The notes: a model not told the origin generated them from the letters alone. Numbered from the stretch's first letter, positions 26,103-35,533 are shown. The stretch is DNA of 64,000 nt from Mycobacterium montefiorense (GCF_003112775.1 NZ_BFCH01000017.1:186001-250000); one strand, 5' to 3'. Made by a program: numbers and translations.

Positions 26103-26762
26103 CTAGGCGTCAGTACGGCAGCTGATTTCCATGCTGTCGCTTTCCCGGACCAGGAAATTGAAGCTGATGTAGCCGTTGGCGGCATCGCGAACACGATCGA
26201 GATAGGGAGCCATATCCGACGAGCTGGCATTGTCGGCAACGACCAAAGCGCCTGTGGTAAGCCGGGGCTCGAGCATTTTGATGACTGGAAGGTAGAGATC
26301 TTTCCAGCCGTCGAGCAAGACGAATTCGACCGGCCCGTCCACCGCCTCCAGCGTGGTCAGCGCATCTCCCTCGAGAATGGTGATCACATCGTCTAAGCCG
26401 GTCTCCGCGAACGTCTTCTTTGCGGCGGCTATCTTGCTCGCACTGAGTTCCGTGGTCACCACGCGCCCGACACCGTTGTCGCGTACCGCCGCCGCAAGAT
26501 GAATGGCGGAGATACCGAAAGACATTCCGAATTCGACAACGGTCGTCGGACGGGTAGCCCGGATCAGCGCGTACAGCAGCCGCCCGGCCTCGGGAGTCAC
26601 CGGGATGTAGAACTCGCTCATCGCCTCGGCGCGTTCCGCTGTGGTCATCGGTCGATCGAACTGACCAAGCCGCTCACGCAGCAGCGACATCTGGTTCTTG
26701 GTTTCGGTGTACATCCGGTCGAGCACCGACTCGACGCGAGGGTCTTGCAAGGATGTGGCCAT
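26103..26762 (-). CDS. SAM-dependent O-methyltransferase-like protein
   Basis: A 219-aa class I methyltransferase. The SAM-binding motif I is VVEFGMSFGISAIHLAAAV (about residues 74-92), the acidic partner is in VVTTELSASKI, and EFVLLDGWKDLY is motif II/III-like. The layout matches the catechol-O-methyltransferase/CCoAOMT-like family, with an N-terminal helical cap. The acceptor is unknown. ATG at 26762 lies at the left edge of the long leader region of the Nramp gene, so its promoter and the riboswitch promoter diverge. The stop codons of this gene and the acyltransferase almost meet. Confidence 0.85.
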   Translation of the reverse strand: MATSLQDPRVESVLDRMYTETKNQMSLLRERLGQFDRPMTTAERAEAMSEFYIPVTPEAGRLLYALIRATRPTTVVEFGMSFGISAIHLAAAVRDNGVGRVVTTELSASKIAAAKKTFAETGLDDVITILEGDALTTLEAVDGPVEFVLLDGWKDLYLPVIKMLEPRLTTGALVVADNASSSDMAPYLDRVRDAANGYISFNFLVRESDSMEISCRTDA

Positions 26763-26903
26763 GCCCTCGAGGGTATTCCTCGGCGATGTTCAGCCGTGCA
26801 GAGCTCGACGATCGGTAAATGTGACACGTGCCACGCCTGGTGCAAAAAGTCTGCAAAGACGTTTGACGAGCGGTGGGTCCTAGTGCCAGCATGTACGGGC
26901 AAG

Positions 26904-27067
26904 CACCTCGGTAGGTGAGGCGTCTGCACGGACACAGGCCACTGACCCCGAACGTCGAGAGACGCCCCGGGTCAGGACAGCTCTTCCCGGACCCAAGGGT
27001 TGAGCCCAAGTGGCTTCTGGACATGGTCCAGATACGCCGTGCAGTGCCGAAGCTCCGACGAGAGGGG
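26904..27067 (+). ncRNA. M-box (ykoK leader) Mg2+ riboswitch
   Basis: The sequence follows the M-box consensus at both ends. The 5' half has GGTAGGTGAGGCGTCTGCAC, the AGAGACGCC loop segment and a GGGTC strand. The 3' half has TACGCCGTGCAGTGCCGAAGC followed by CTCCGACGAGAGG. These correspond to the conserved GTTAGGTGAGGC..., AAAGACGCC...GGGTC and CAGTGCTAAAGCTC elements of known M-boxes. It binds Mg2+ and controls magnesium transport genes. Here it precedes a 23-codon ORF, a 77-aa gene and an Nramp-related transporter. In M. tuberculosis an M-box precedes the small gene Rv1535, a similar layout from recall. Confidence 0.9.
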
Positions 27068-27165
27068 TGCGGCCTGGTCGGCTTATGGTCCGGCCATTCG
27101 TTCCTCTTTTGCGTGTGATGTGACGACACCCCCGTGTGTCATGGCCGTGAGGAGGTGAGGGCGAG

Positions 27166-27237
27166 ATGAGTCCCGGCGATAGTTGGTATCCAAAATCCAT
27201 CTTGATCCGATCCGGTTCCGGCGTTTCTTTCTGCTGA
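27166..27237 (+). CDS. Upstream ORF in the M-box leader (23 aa)
   Basis: ATG at 27166 has a strong ribosome site (GAGGAGGTGAGGGCGAG directly upstream) and opens 23 codons ending with TGA at 27235-27237. The peptide starts MSPGDSWYPKSI and ends GSGVSFC. It lies about 100 nt after the riboswitch and 108 nt before the 77-aa gene. Such an ORF could link ribosome progress to folding of the leader, as with mgtL in enterobacteria, but no mechanism is shown. The SD strength makes translation likely. Confidence 0.5.
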   Translation: MSPGDSWYPKSILIRSGSGVSFC

Positions 27238-27345
27238 CGCAGCTCTTTGGATTTTGCTGTCCCACAACCGTATTGATGGTGGTGGGCACTAGCGAATGCT
27301 CGGCGCGCTGACGAGCCGAATCGGCCTTCCGAAAAGGGGAAGACC

Positions 27346-27579
27346 ATGACTTTTGTTGTTGTGCACCGTATTAACGGTCGTGGAATGCTGCGCGGACGGG
27401 CAACGCTGCGCGGACGGTCGATGCTACGTGCGGGTCGGCTGCTGACAAACAGGTTGTCCGCCATGCACATTCCGACACCCGAAGAGCGGGCGAACCTGTA
27501 CGCGTCGCTGACGCCGATCGGTGTGCTCTCGGCCGCGCCGGGTGCAGCGCCATCGGGCAGTGCGGTCAACTACCGATGA
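27346..27579 (+). CDS. Small basic protein downstream of the M-box (Rv1535-like)
   Basis: A 77-aa protein with AAAAGGGGAAGACC before ATG at 27346. Its N-terminal half is Arg-rich and internally repetitive (GRGMLRGRATLRGRSMLRAG), followed by an ordered-looking segment (LSAMHIPTPEERANLYASL). No signal peptide or membrane helix is clear. Position and size match the small gene Rv1535 found downstream of an M-box in M. tuberculosis; orthology is inferred from layout and not tested. The Arg-rich repeat could be functional (nucleic acid or membrane contact) or act as a translation-rate sensor in the leader of the transporter. Confidence 0.7.
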   Translation: MTFVVVHRINGRGMLRGRATLRGRSMLRAGRLLTNRLSAMHIPTPEERANLYASLTPIGVLSAAPGAAPSGSAVNYR

Positions 27580-27597
27580 TTCGTTGCGCCTAACGGT

Positions 27598-27634
27598 CCC
27601 AGCGGCGGGAGCGGGTTGCTCACCCGCCGCTGGG
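27598..27634 (+). terminator. Strong intercistronic hairpin before the Nramp-related gene
   Basis: CCCAGCGGCGGG (27598-27609) and CCCGCCGCTGGG (27623-27634) form a perfect 12-bp GC-rich stem with a 13-nt loop. It lies 19 bp after the 77-aa gene and 52 bp before the transporter start. No T-run follows, so it may be an attenuator, a Rho-linked site or a processing/stability element setting the ratio of the two proteins. Confidence 0.65.
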
Positions 27635-27685
27635 GCGCGTTCAACACCCGATCTGTGTAGCCCGACTACTGATAGCGAGAACGCC

Positions 27686-29353
27686 ATGACTTTGACCTCC
27701 CCCCCGTCCCGCACTACCGGCGCTGTAAGCCCGGACACTTCCGGGCAAGCCACCCTGGATTCCGCGCACACCGGTGACATCGTCGGTGCGTTCGGTCGCA
27801 TCAAGCGCGATGAGACCGGCTCGTTCAGCGGCCGCTGGCGGCGGTTGCGCACCCTGCTGGTGATCACTGGTCCCGGATTGATCGTCATGGTGGGCGACAA
27901 CGACGCCGGCGGTGTCGCGACCTACGCGCAAGCCGGTCAGGACTACGGGATGAACCTGTTGTGGTCCCTGGCATTGCTGATTCCGGTGCTGTACGTGAAC
28001 CAGGAGATGGTGCTGCGGTTAGGCGCGGTCGCCCGAGTAGGTCACGCGCGCCTGATCTTCGAGCGGTTCGGCAAGTTCTGGGGCGCTTTCAGCGTCGGTG
28101 ATCTGCTGGTTCTGAATGCCCTAACGATCGTCACCGAATTCATCGGTGTCGCGCTGTCATTGGGATTCCTGGGCTGTCCGAAGATAGTGGCGATCCCCGC
28201 CGCTGCCGTACTGCTGTTCGCTGTGGTGGCTGGCGGCTCGTTTCGGCGCTGGGAAGGGCTGATGTTCCTGCTGATAGCCGTGAACGTTGTGATGATCCCA
28301 ATGGTGCTGATGGTGCACCCGAATCCGAAAACCACTGGTGGCGGCCTAATCCCGCACATTCCGGGTGGATTGAACTCCACGGTCCTGCTGTTGATCATCG
28401 CGATTGTGGGGACCACGGTGGCACCCTGGCAGTTGTTCTTCCAGCAGTCCAACGTGGTGGACAAGCGCATCACCGCACGCTGGATTCCGTACGCGCGAGC
28501 CGATTTGATCATCGGCATCGTCGTGGTCATTGCCGGGGGGACGGCGCTGATGGCTGTCACCGCCTTCGGCCTGCCCGGATCCGGGGTTGCCGGCAGCTTC
28601 ACCGACGCCGGCGCGGTCGCGAGCAGCCTGCACCACCCGGTGGGGGCGCTGTTCGCGATCATCCTGCTGGACGGTTCGTTGATCGGGGCCAACGCGGTTG
28701 GGCTGGCCACTACCTATGCGATCGGTGACGCGATGGGCAAGCGGCACTCCCTGCACTGGAAAATCAGCGAGGCGCCGTGGTTCTACGGCGGCTACGCGCT
28801 CCTGCTTGGTGTGTCGGCCGCGGTGGCGTTCAGCCCCGATCACATCCTCGGGCTGATCACGCAGGGCGTGCAGGCGCTTGCCGGCATCCTGTTGCCCTCG
28901 GCAACGGTGTTCCTGGTTTTGCTCTGCAACGACCGGGCGATCCTGGGGCCGTGGGTAAACACGCTGCGGCAGAACATCGTTGCGTGGGCCATCGTGTGGT
29001 CGCTGGTGCTGTTGTCGCTGGCGTTGACGGCGGCGACGTTCTTCCCGGACATGTCCACGGCCACCCTCGAGGGAGGGCTCGGTGCCGGCGTCGCAGCGGG
29101 CGTCATCGGCGGTGCTCTGGCGATCATCGGCGCTCGCCGATCCAGCGATCCGCACGAGTCGAAACTCGCGCGCGCCGAGCGCCGAGCTCGGCGCCAACAG
29201 GATCGGCTGAACTGGCACACCCCCAACCTTGCTTCCCTTGCCCGCCCGGTTATTTCGCCGTCTCGCCGGGCAGGACTGTTGATCCTGCGCGGTTACCTGG
29301 TGCTGGCGGTGGTATTTGCGATCGTCAAGCTCGTTGAGGTCGGCGTCGGCTGA
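27686..29353 (+). CDS. Nramp-related divalent metal transporter, magnesium (NRMT) type
   Basis: A 555-aa membrane protein of the Nramp fold with about 11 helices, a 50-residue cytosolic N-terminus and a basic C-terminal linker before a last helix. The canonical transition-metal site is altered: the helix-1 DPGN is DNDAGG (residues 71-76), so Asn is Gly, and the helix-6 MPH is APW (246-248), so the sulfur-donating Met is Ala. These are the changes I associate with Nramp-related Mg2+ transporters. Control by an M-box agrees with Mg2+ uptake. ATG at 27686 is chosen; the frame is open upstream through the hairpin. The ion preference is inferred. Confidence 0.87.
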   Translation: MTLTSPPSRTTGAVSPDTSGQATLDSAHTGDIVGAFGRIKRDETGSFSGRWRRLRTLLVITGPGLIVMVGDNDAGGVATYAQAGQDYGMNLLWSLALLIPVLYVNQEMVLRLGAVARVGHARLIFERFGKFWGAFSVGDLLVLNALTIVTEFIGVALSLGFLGCPKIVAIPAAAVLLFAVVAGGSFRRWEGLMFLLIAVNVVMIPMVLMVHPNPKTTGGGLIPHIPGGLNSTVLLLIIAIVGTTVAPWQLFFQQSNVVDKRITARWIPYARADLIIGIVVVIAGGTALMAVTAFGLPGSGVAGSFTDAGAVASSLHHPVGALFAIILLDGSLIGANAVGLATTYAIGDAMGKRHSLHWKISEAPWFYGGYALLLGVSAAVAFSPDHILGLITQGVQALAGILLPSATVFLVLLCNDRAILGPWVNTLRQNIVAWAIVWSLVLLSLALTAATFFPDMSTATLEGGLGAGVAAGVIGGALAIIGARRSSDPHESKLARAERRARRQQDRLNWHTPNLASLARPVISPSRRAGLLILRGYLVLAVVFAIVKLVEVGVG

Positions 29354-29356
29354 CGA

Positions 29357-30301
29357 TTACAGCGAACCGTTGGGTAGCAGAACGATCTTTCCGTGGGTGT
29401 GCCGGTGTTCGAGTTCCTCGAAGGCGTCGGCCACCCGATCCAACGGATAGCCGGCGGCGATGTCGAAATCGACCGCGCCGCCGGCTATCAGGTCGGCGAT
29501 CTCGGTGAGCACTTCCGGTGTGGACGCGTCGGTGCTGCCTTCAGTCTTGGCGCCGACTTCGCCCGCCTTCTAGAAAGAGATGATCGTGTCGATGCGCTGC
29601 GGTGCCACTCCCAGATCCACGGCTAGCTGAACGTAGTCTGGGCCGAACAGGTCGATGAACGCGTCGATTCCGTTCGGCGCAGCCTCACGCAGGCGCTCGG
29701 CCAGACCGTCGCCGTAGCTGATCGGGATCACGCCGTGTGCTCGCAGCCAGTCGGCGTTGCCCTCTCCGGCGATGCCGAGCACTCGGGCCTTGAGCAGGAT
29801 CAGCAGCTGGACGACAAGACTGCCGACGCCGCCGGCGGCCGCCGACACGGCGACGGTCTCGCCCGCCCGCGGCGCGACCGCACGGACCGCCGCGTATGCC
29901 GTCGCGCCGACGACGTAAAGCGAACCCGCTGCTTCCCAACTTAATTGGGAAGGCTTGCGGATCAGCTGATCGACCGGGACGGCAGCGTGGGTGGCATGGC
30001 TGGATCGCCGGAAGCTGAAGCCCAAAACCTCGTCTCCGACCGCGAATTCGGTGACCCCGGGCCCGGTCTCCGTCACCACCCCGGCCAGATCGCTGCCTTC
30101 ACCGGAGGGAAACGTAGCCGGGAACATGTCGTGCATCGCTCCCGATCGAATGGCGGCCTCGCCGGGGTTGATTCCCGCAGCGCGGACCTCGACTACTACC
30201 TCACCCTCGCCGGGTGTCGGCATGTCGATCTCTGTCACGTACAGCACGTCACGGTCCCCATAACGGTCGAATCGCACAGCGCGCGCCATCCCAGCCGTCA
30301 T
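29357..30301 (-). pseudogene. NADPH:quinone oxidoreductase (zeta-crystallin/MDR family) with one in-frame TAG
   Basis: A 315-codon MDR frame interrupted by TAG at 29572-29570; the frame continues for 70 more codons to TAA at 29359-29357. Upstream parts are intact: ARAVRFDRYGDRDVLYVTE, GEGSDLAGVVTETG and VSAAAGGVGSLVVQLLILLKA. After the stop comes KAGEVGAKTEGSTDAS and the usual C-terminus HTHGKIVLLPNG. The family reduces quinones or enoyl compounds with NADPH. GAG-to-TAG is the likely change. The truncated 243-aa protein would lack part of the catalytic domain. AGGAGATTGAG precedes ATG at 30301. Sequencing error remains possible. Confidence 0.88.
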
Positions 30302-30428
30302 CTCAATCTCCTTTTCGCGCGAGTTGCCCCGGCCCTTCGCCAGGATAGGCGCGGACCGGCGCCTATCGGTTGGAGCGTGCGCGTATGTTCATATGCGCTG
30401 ACCCTTGTTCCCGCTGGAAGGAATGCCC

Positions 30429-31025
30429 ATGGCACGTGCCCGGATGACCGCCACCGGCTGGGCGGTCGCCACCATTGTGGCCGGCGTCGCGATCACCGGC
30501 TGTAGTAACAGCGGAAAGACTTCGGCGCCCGCATCCAAGAGTGCCGCGACTTCGGTGGTGAGTACCCCGGCAGGGCCGCCGCCGGATTACAGCGCGTTGC
30601 TGATCCAGCCCGGTGATCTCGGCGGCGACTTCACCGCACCGGAACCGCCGGTGCTGAATTTCAACAACACGACCGGTGTCTCGCAAATGTTCGTCAATGC
30701 CGACAAAAGCCGGCGCATCGGGGACACCATCTTGGTCGTCGACGATCCCTCGATGGCGGCGGCTGGTCTGGAGAACACCAAGACGAACTACGCGAAGAAG
30801 GTCAGCGGCACCTGGCAGCCCGTCGACGTCGGCACCAACGGTGCGATGATTTCGGGCACGTCGCAGGACAATTCGCAGGCCATCGCCGTCTTGCTGTTCA
30901 CCGAGGGTAGGGCGCTGGTCAACCTGGAATTCGACAGCGCGCCAGGCGATCCGATCGATCCGGGTATCGCCACCGATATCGCCCGCAAGCAAGCCGCCGC
31001 GGTCAAGAACGGTTTGCACGATTAG
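30429..31025 (+). CDS. Putative secreted lipoprotein
   Basis: A 198-aa protein with a lipoprotein signal: a basic start MARARM, a hydrophobic stretch GWAVATIVAGVAI and the lipobox ITGC (Cys at about residue 26). The mature part starts with a Ser/Thr/Ala/Pro-rich linker (SAPASKSAATSVVSTPAGPP) and continues as one globular domain (LLIQPGDLGGDF, later DDPSMAAAGLENTK). It probably sits on the outer face of the cytoplasmic membrane. The function is not recognised. ATG at 30429 is preferred over TTG at 30405 because AAGGA sits six bases upstream. It lies between two minus-strand genes and is transcribed alone. Confidence 0.8.
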   Translation: MARARMTATGWAVATIVAGVAITGCSNSGKTSAPASKSAATSVVSTPAGPPPDYSALLIQPGDLGGDFTAPEPPVLNFNNTTGVSQMFVNADKSRRIGDTILVVDDPSMAAAGLENTKTNYAKKVSGTWQPVDVGTNGAMISGTSQDNSQAIAVLLFTEGRALVNLEFDSAPGDPIDPGIATDIARKQAAAVKNGLHD

Positions 31026-31034
31026 CTTTTCGGG

Positions 31035-34000
31035 CTAGATCAACCCGAGCAGCCGCAGATCCGAGATGTACTTCTCGATCAGCGCCTCAGACAGGTGCGG
31101 AATGTCTTCGTCCGCACCAATTTTGGCTTCCTGCACCGCTGCCCGGAACACATCCGTCGGAGCCGGCGCGCCGCGCAGCGGCGCCTCTGGCTTGCGGTAG
31201 GCCTCGAGCAGGGGCAGTACCGACTGCTGACGCTGCTTTTCGGGCAGGGCTCGAATGGTGGTTTCGAACCGTTGCAGCCATTCGCCATAGTCGTCGATGC
31301 GCTGGATAGCGTGCCCGGCGGCGATCAACCAATCAACGAACACATCCAGCGAAATGCCGTCGTCATGTGGGTTCATCACATCGAAGGATCGGTAACTAAC
31401 GGAATCCTCAGCAGCCGTTGCCGTCTGCTCGCCCAGTGTGGTGACCGCGGCCGCCACGAAGTCGGCGGGCAGACCGTCGAAGTGCGCGACGGCCCGGTGC
31501 CCCTTGGCATCGGCTTCGTAGAAAGATGACGGTGCTATGCCGGTCACCAGCAGACTGAAAATCAAGCGGGTGAACATGTCTGGGACATTCAACTGTCCGG
31601 CGTATCGGCTGTGCGCGAGGATCAGGTCGGACCGGAAGACTGCGACCGGCAACCCGCACAGGTCGTGTGCCTCGCGGAGCAGCACCTCGCCGCCCCACTT
31701 GCTGTTCCCGTATCCGTTCGCGTAGCTATCGTCGATGGGCCGCACCGGGCTAACGGTGCGGATGTCGCCGTCCTCGAGGAACTTCGCGGGGTCGACCGAC
31801 ATGGCCACCGAGACGGTCGATAGATAGGTGACCGGCTTGATTCGCGTGGTGATCGCCAGGCGAATCAGCTCGGCGGTGCCCACGACGTTGGGACCGAACA
31901 GCTGGTCGTACGGCAGGACATGGTTGACGAACGCGGCCGGGTGGACGATCATATCCACGCTCTGCGCCAGACGGTCCCAAGTCGCCTGGTCCAAACCAAG
32001 ATTGGGCTCCGCGATATCGCCGAGGATGACTTCGAGGTGGTCGGCAGCCAGGCTGCGGAATCGCTGCAGCAATTGCGGATCTCCGCTGTCGAAAACGGCT
32101 TCCAGCCGCTTACTGGCGGCCGCGGTGTCGGTGCCGCGGATGATGGTGACGAGTTTTCCGCCGGTTTCGGCCAGCCTCTCGAGCCATTCCAGGGTTAGGA
32201 AGCGGCCGAGGTAGCCGTTAGCACCGGTCAGCAGCACCGTTTGTGGTGTGCCGGTCGCACGCGGGAGGGCCGGGGCCGCGGCCAGGGTCTTGGCGTCGAT
32301 GAACTTGTCCAACGTGAGATCGGATGCGTGGACTTCGGTCACGCCGCGGCCGTGAACGGTCGAGAACGTAGGCCGCTTGGAGCCGGACTCACGTTCGGAC
32401 TCAACATATTCCGCGAGTTGCCGCAGATCTGAAGCTGGGCTGATGATCTGACCCACCGGGACTTCCACGTCGAAGATGTCCTGCAGCAGGTTGGAGAAGG
32501 TCAGGGCGGACAGCGAATCACCGCCGAGATCGAGGAATTGGGTGTCGGGGTCCGGCGGCCCACCGGGCAAGCCCAGCAACGCCTCGGCGGCGCGGGTCAG
32601 CGTGTCGATGACGGGCCGGTTCGCGGCGCCCTCGCGCAGCGCCCGTAATTCCGCCGTCCGGGTGGCGGCGAGTTCGGCATACAGTTCCTCGAGCCGTACG
32701 CCGTAGTGCTCCTTGAGCTTTGGCCGTAATAGCTTGCCGACACCCGACAGCAGGCCGTTGTCCTCATTGAACGGCTCGGACTCGATCAGAAAGTCCGCAG
32801 GCACTTCGTAGGACTGCAGCTCGGCGAGTTTGGCAGTGCGCCGCAGGGATTCGCTGAGTGCGGCCTTGAGGCTGTCGGGATCGCCCGCGAACCGTTCCTC
32901 GGCTCCGGCCGTCGGTACCACGACGGCCAACAGGTAGGGTCGCTCACTGTTGCCGTAAACGAAGATCTGCCGGACCAGTGCGGCGCTGCTGAAAACAGCC
33001 TCCAGGCGGGCGACCGCCACAAATTCGCCCTGCGCCAGCTTCAACACGTTGTTGCGCCGGTCCACGTAAACGAGACGATCCGGCCCGATCTCGGCCATGA
33101 CGTCGCCGGTGCGGTAGTAGCCGTCGGGGTCGAACGCATTCGCCGTCACATCGGGTCGCTTGAAGTACCCGCCGAAGGCGGTCTGCGATTTCACCAGTAG
33201 CTCGCCGCGCGGATAGGGCTTATCGGTGTGGAAGTAACCCAGTTCTGGGACGTCGATGAGTTTGTAGTCGGTCACCGGAGGCCGGGACACCAGACCGTCT
33301 TTGAATACCATGCCCACCTCGGTCAGGCCGTAGCCGTCGAGCACGTGGACGTCCAGGCAGGACTCGATGAAGATCTTCATCTCGGCGGCCAACGGCGCCG
33401 TAGTGGAGAAGCTGGTGATCACCCGCCCACCCAAAACCTGTTCGCGCAGTGCGGCTTTCGCCTGCGTGTCGGCTTCCGCGGGTTCGGCACCCTGGCCGAC
33501 GAGCCGCTCCACCGCGCTTTGGTAACGCTGGTACAGCATCTCGACCACCCGCGGCACCATGCCCATTTCGGTGGGGCGCACCAGATTCCAGTCGTCGAAC
33601 AATGTGGACAGATCACTTTCGGGCACAAAGTAACTAGTGCCGCCCGCCTGGAACGACGAGGCCAGCGGTATCCGGCCGCCCACGTGATTGAGCGGCATGA
33701 AGTTGACATTCAATACCGGTATGTCCGCGAATTCGGGATAGAGCTCGGTGGTCCACAGGCTCAAAATCATGCGCTCGGTGTACATGGCGCCTTTGGGCAG
33801 CCCGGTGCTCCCCGACGTGTACATGATCATCGCCAGCCGCTCATCGGATTCGCCGGTGTACCACGGCTCCGGCGGCAATGCGAGGCCGCGTTCGACCAAT
33901 TCGTCGAAGGTCTCGATGGTTACCGCCATGCCGGCATCGGCCAGCTTCGCCTGCGCGCGTTCCAGGTTCTCTCGCAGGTCGTCAATCTCCGGTTCGTAGT

Positions 34001-34616
34001 CGAAGACCACCAGGCGCCGCAGCGAGGTGCTACCCAGCGCCGCCTCGACGGCGAGGTCGAGGTACCCCGCCCCGGTAGCCAGCACTTGCGGTTCGATTTC
34101 GGCGACGATCGGCTGCAGCCGCGAGGCTGATGCGTTGTGTTGCAGCGGTACCGCCACCAGGCCGAGGTAACCCGTTACCAGGTCGACCGTCAGATACTCC
34201 GGGCTCGCGAAACCGAGTGTGGCGACGACATCGCCCGGCTTGACCGGGTTTATCGAATCGTGGCGCCAGGCTGTCGCGACGGCAGCGACGTTCGCCCACA
34301 GGTCGCGGTAGCTGATGGTGTCGAATCGGTGCAGCAGCCGGCTGGTGGTTCGCCCGGTCACCGGGTCGGCCGCCAATTCACGTGCTCGCCAGCCCAACGC
34401 GGGGCGATCCGCGTAGCCGTCGGCGAACATTTTCAGGATCTGCGGAAGCCGAAGGCCGGGCTGGCGTGCCGCGGCCTGCAGCGCGGGATCCGGCTTGGCG
34501 TTCTGGTACTGGTCGTCGGCCGCCTCCAGCCGGAGGATGCGTTCTGCCACTCGTTGCCTCGGGGTGGCTTGCGAACCCGCACTGGTGCCGATCTCGCGCC
34601 TCGCGTCAACACTCAT
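31035..34616 (-). CDS. car: Carboxylic acid reductase (CAR, FadD9 family)
   Basis: A 1193-aa three-domain enzyme that reduces carboxylic acids to aldehydes using ATP and NADPH. The N-terminal adenylation domain has [15 protein letters not shown] and YGLTEVG. A carrier domain has the phosphopantetheine Ser in [15 protein letters not shown]. The C-terminal reductase domain has [18 protein letters not shown] and the catalytic pair in YGNSKWGGE. Length and domain order match mycobacterial CARs (about 1170 aa). ATG at 34616 is used; upstream codons look non-coding. It needs a phosphopantetheinyl transferase, not found here. It sits apart from other enzymes, so its physiological acid is not indicated. 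Confidence 0.95.
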   Translation of the reverse strand: MSVDARREIGTSAGSQATPRQRVAERILRLEAADDQYQNAKPDPALQAAARQPGLRLPQILKMFADGYADRPALGWRARELAADPVTGRTTSRLLHRFDTISYRDLWANVAAVATAWRHDSINPVKPGDVVATLGFASPEYLTVDLVTGYLGLVAVPLQHNASASRLQPIVAEIEPQVLATGAGYLDLAVEAALGSTSLRRLVVFDYEPEIDDLRENLERAQAKLADAGMAVTIETFDELVERGLALPPEPWYTGESDERLAMIMYTSGSTGLPKGAMYTERMILSLWTTELYPEFADIPVLNVNFMPLNHVGGRIPLASSFQAGGTSYFVPESDLSTLFDDWNLVRPTEMGMVPRVVEMLYQRYQSAVERLVGQGAEPAEADTQAKAALREQVLGGRVITSFSTTAPLAAEMKIFIESCLDVHVLDGYGLTEVGMVFKDGLVSRPPVTDYKLIDVPELGYFHTDKPYPRGELLVKSQTAFGGYFKRPDVTANAFDPDGYYRTGDVMAEIGPDRLVYVDRRNNVLKLAQGEFVAVARLEAVFSSAALVRQIFVYGNSERPYLLAVVVPTAGAEERFAGDPDSLKAALSESLRRTAKLAELQSYEVPADFLIESEPFNEDNGLLSGVGKLLRPKLKEHYGVRLEELYAELAATRTAELRALREGAANRPVIDTLTRAAEALLGLPGGPPDPDTQFLDLGGDSLSALTFSNLLQDIFDVEVPVGQIISPASDLRQLAEYVESERESGSKRPTFSTVHGRGVTEVHASDLTLDKFIDAKTLAAAPALPRATGTPQTVLLTGANGYLGRFLTLEWLERLAETGGKLVTIIRGTDTAAASKRLEAVFDSGDPQLLQRFRSLAADHLEVILGDIAEPNLGLDQATWDRLAQSVDMIVHPAAFVNHVLPYDQLFGPNVVGTAELIRLAITTRIKPVTYLSTVSVAMSVDPAKFLEDGDIRTVSPVRPIDDSYANGYGNSKWGGEVLLREAHDLCGLPVAVFRSDLILAHSRYAGQLNVPDMFTRLIFSLLVTGIAPSSFYEADAKGHRAVAHFDGLPADFVAAAVTTLGEQTATAAEDSVSYRSFDVMNPHDDGISLDVFVDWLIAAGHAIQRIDDYGEWLQRFETTIRALPEKQRQQSVLPLLEAYRKPEAPLRGAPAPTDVFRAAVQEAKIGADEDIPHLSEALIEKYISDLRLLGLI

Positions 34617-34777
34617 GTCCAGCCTCTCGTTCGGACGGCTTCTTAACGCAACCGCCGGCCCGCCACGAGTCTTCCAACCGATCACTGTGACCATGGCCAC
34701 AGCGATCCCGGGGCGCGCTAGCCAGCGCGGCATTGTGCCGCGTCACAGATCTGCTGGTGTCGGCCTAACCGGGACTG

Positions 34778-35533
34778 TTACGCCACGACCTGGATGGGAT
34801 CGCCGACGTTGACGTTATTGAAGTACCACGCCGCGTTGTCCGGGCTCAGGTTGACGCACCCGTGGCTGACGTTGGCATGGCCCTGCGAGTCGACCGACCA
34901 CGGTGCCGAATGCACGTACACACCGCTCCAGGTGACCCGGACCGCGTACTGCGCGGTGATCTTGTATCCCTCGGGTGAACTCAGCGGGATACCGATCGTC
35001 CGCGAGTCCATCACGACGCTGCGTTGCTTCTCCAGTGCGGTGAAGTTTCCGATCGGCGTGGGGCGGCTGGGCTTACCCATCGAAGCCGGCATCGTGCGCA
35101 GTATCTCCCCGTCCCTGCTGACGGTGAAGGTGTGGCCGGAGATGCTGGCGACACCCAGGAATGCGTCGCCGGTGTCGAAGCCCGTGGTCATCTCTTGCAC
35201 GCCCACCGAAACGTGGTTGTGAGTGGGCCAATACTGGTTCGGAACCCATTGCACCACATTGTTCTCGGGCCACTCGAAATGTCCGGTGGTGTTGCTCGGC
35301 GAGGTGACGTGGATGGACCGCTCGACGGAGGCACGGTCGGCCACCGGCGCGCTGAATCTCACCACGACCGGGTGCGCAACTCCCACCACCGCGCCGTCGG
35401 CCGGCAAAATCGCGACAATTGCGGGGGCACGCTCGGGTACCGGGACCGTGGCGAGCGCGCGGGAACCGGATCCGACCACGCCCAAACCCGTGATGGCGAC
35501 CAATACAAATAGATAACGAACCCCACGATGCAT
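34778..35533 (-). CDS. ldtA: L,D-transpeptidase (LdtA, Rv0116c type)
   Basis: A 251-aa exported enzyme that makes 3-3 cross-links in peptidoglycan. A signal peptide (MHRGVRYLFVLVAITGLGVVG) precedes an Ig-like domain (PVVVRFSAPVADRASVERSI), and the YkuD catalytic domain ends with HSAPWS, then SHGCVNLS, which supplies the catalytic His and Cys. ATG at 35533 has GGAGGGTGG upstream. It is divergent from the LysR gene oxyS, as at Rv0116c-Rv0117 in M. tuberculosis, and opens the conserved block. These enzymes are the carbapenem-sensitive transpeptidases of mycobacteria. Confidence 0.93.
   Translation of the reverse strand: MHRGVRYLFVLVAITGLGVVGSGSRALATVPVPERAPAIVAILPADGAVVGVAHPVVVRFSAPVADRASVERSIHVTSPSNTTGHFEWPENNVVQWVPNQYWPTHNHVSVGVQEMTTGFDTGDAFLGVASISGHTFTVSRDGEILRTMPASMGKPSRPTPIGNFTALEKQRSVVMDSRTIGIPLSSPEGYKITAQYAVRVTWSGVYVHSAPWSVDSQGHANVSHGCVNLSPDNAAWYFNNVNVGDPIQVVA

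Noticed and set aside
5390..29572. Programmed amber recoding (pyrrolysine or selenocysteine-like) as the explanation for the three TAG codons
   Set aside because: No pyl genes, SECIS-like elements or suppressor tRNA are visible, the replaced residues differ between genes, and TAG serves as an ordinary stop here. Kept only as a low-probability alternative.
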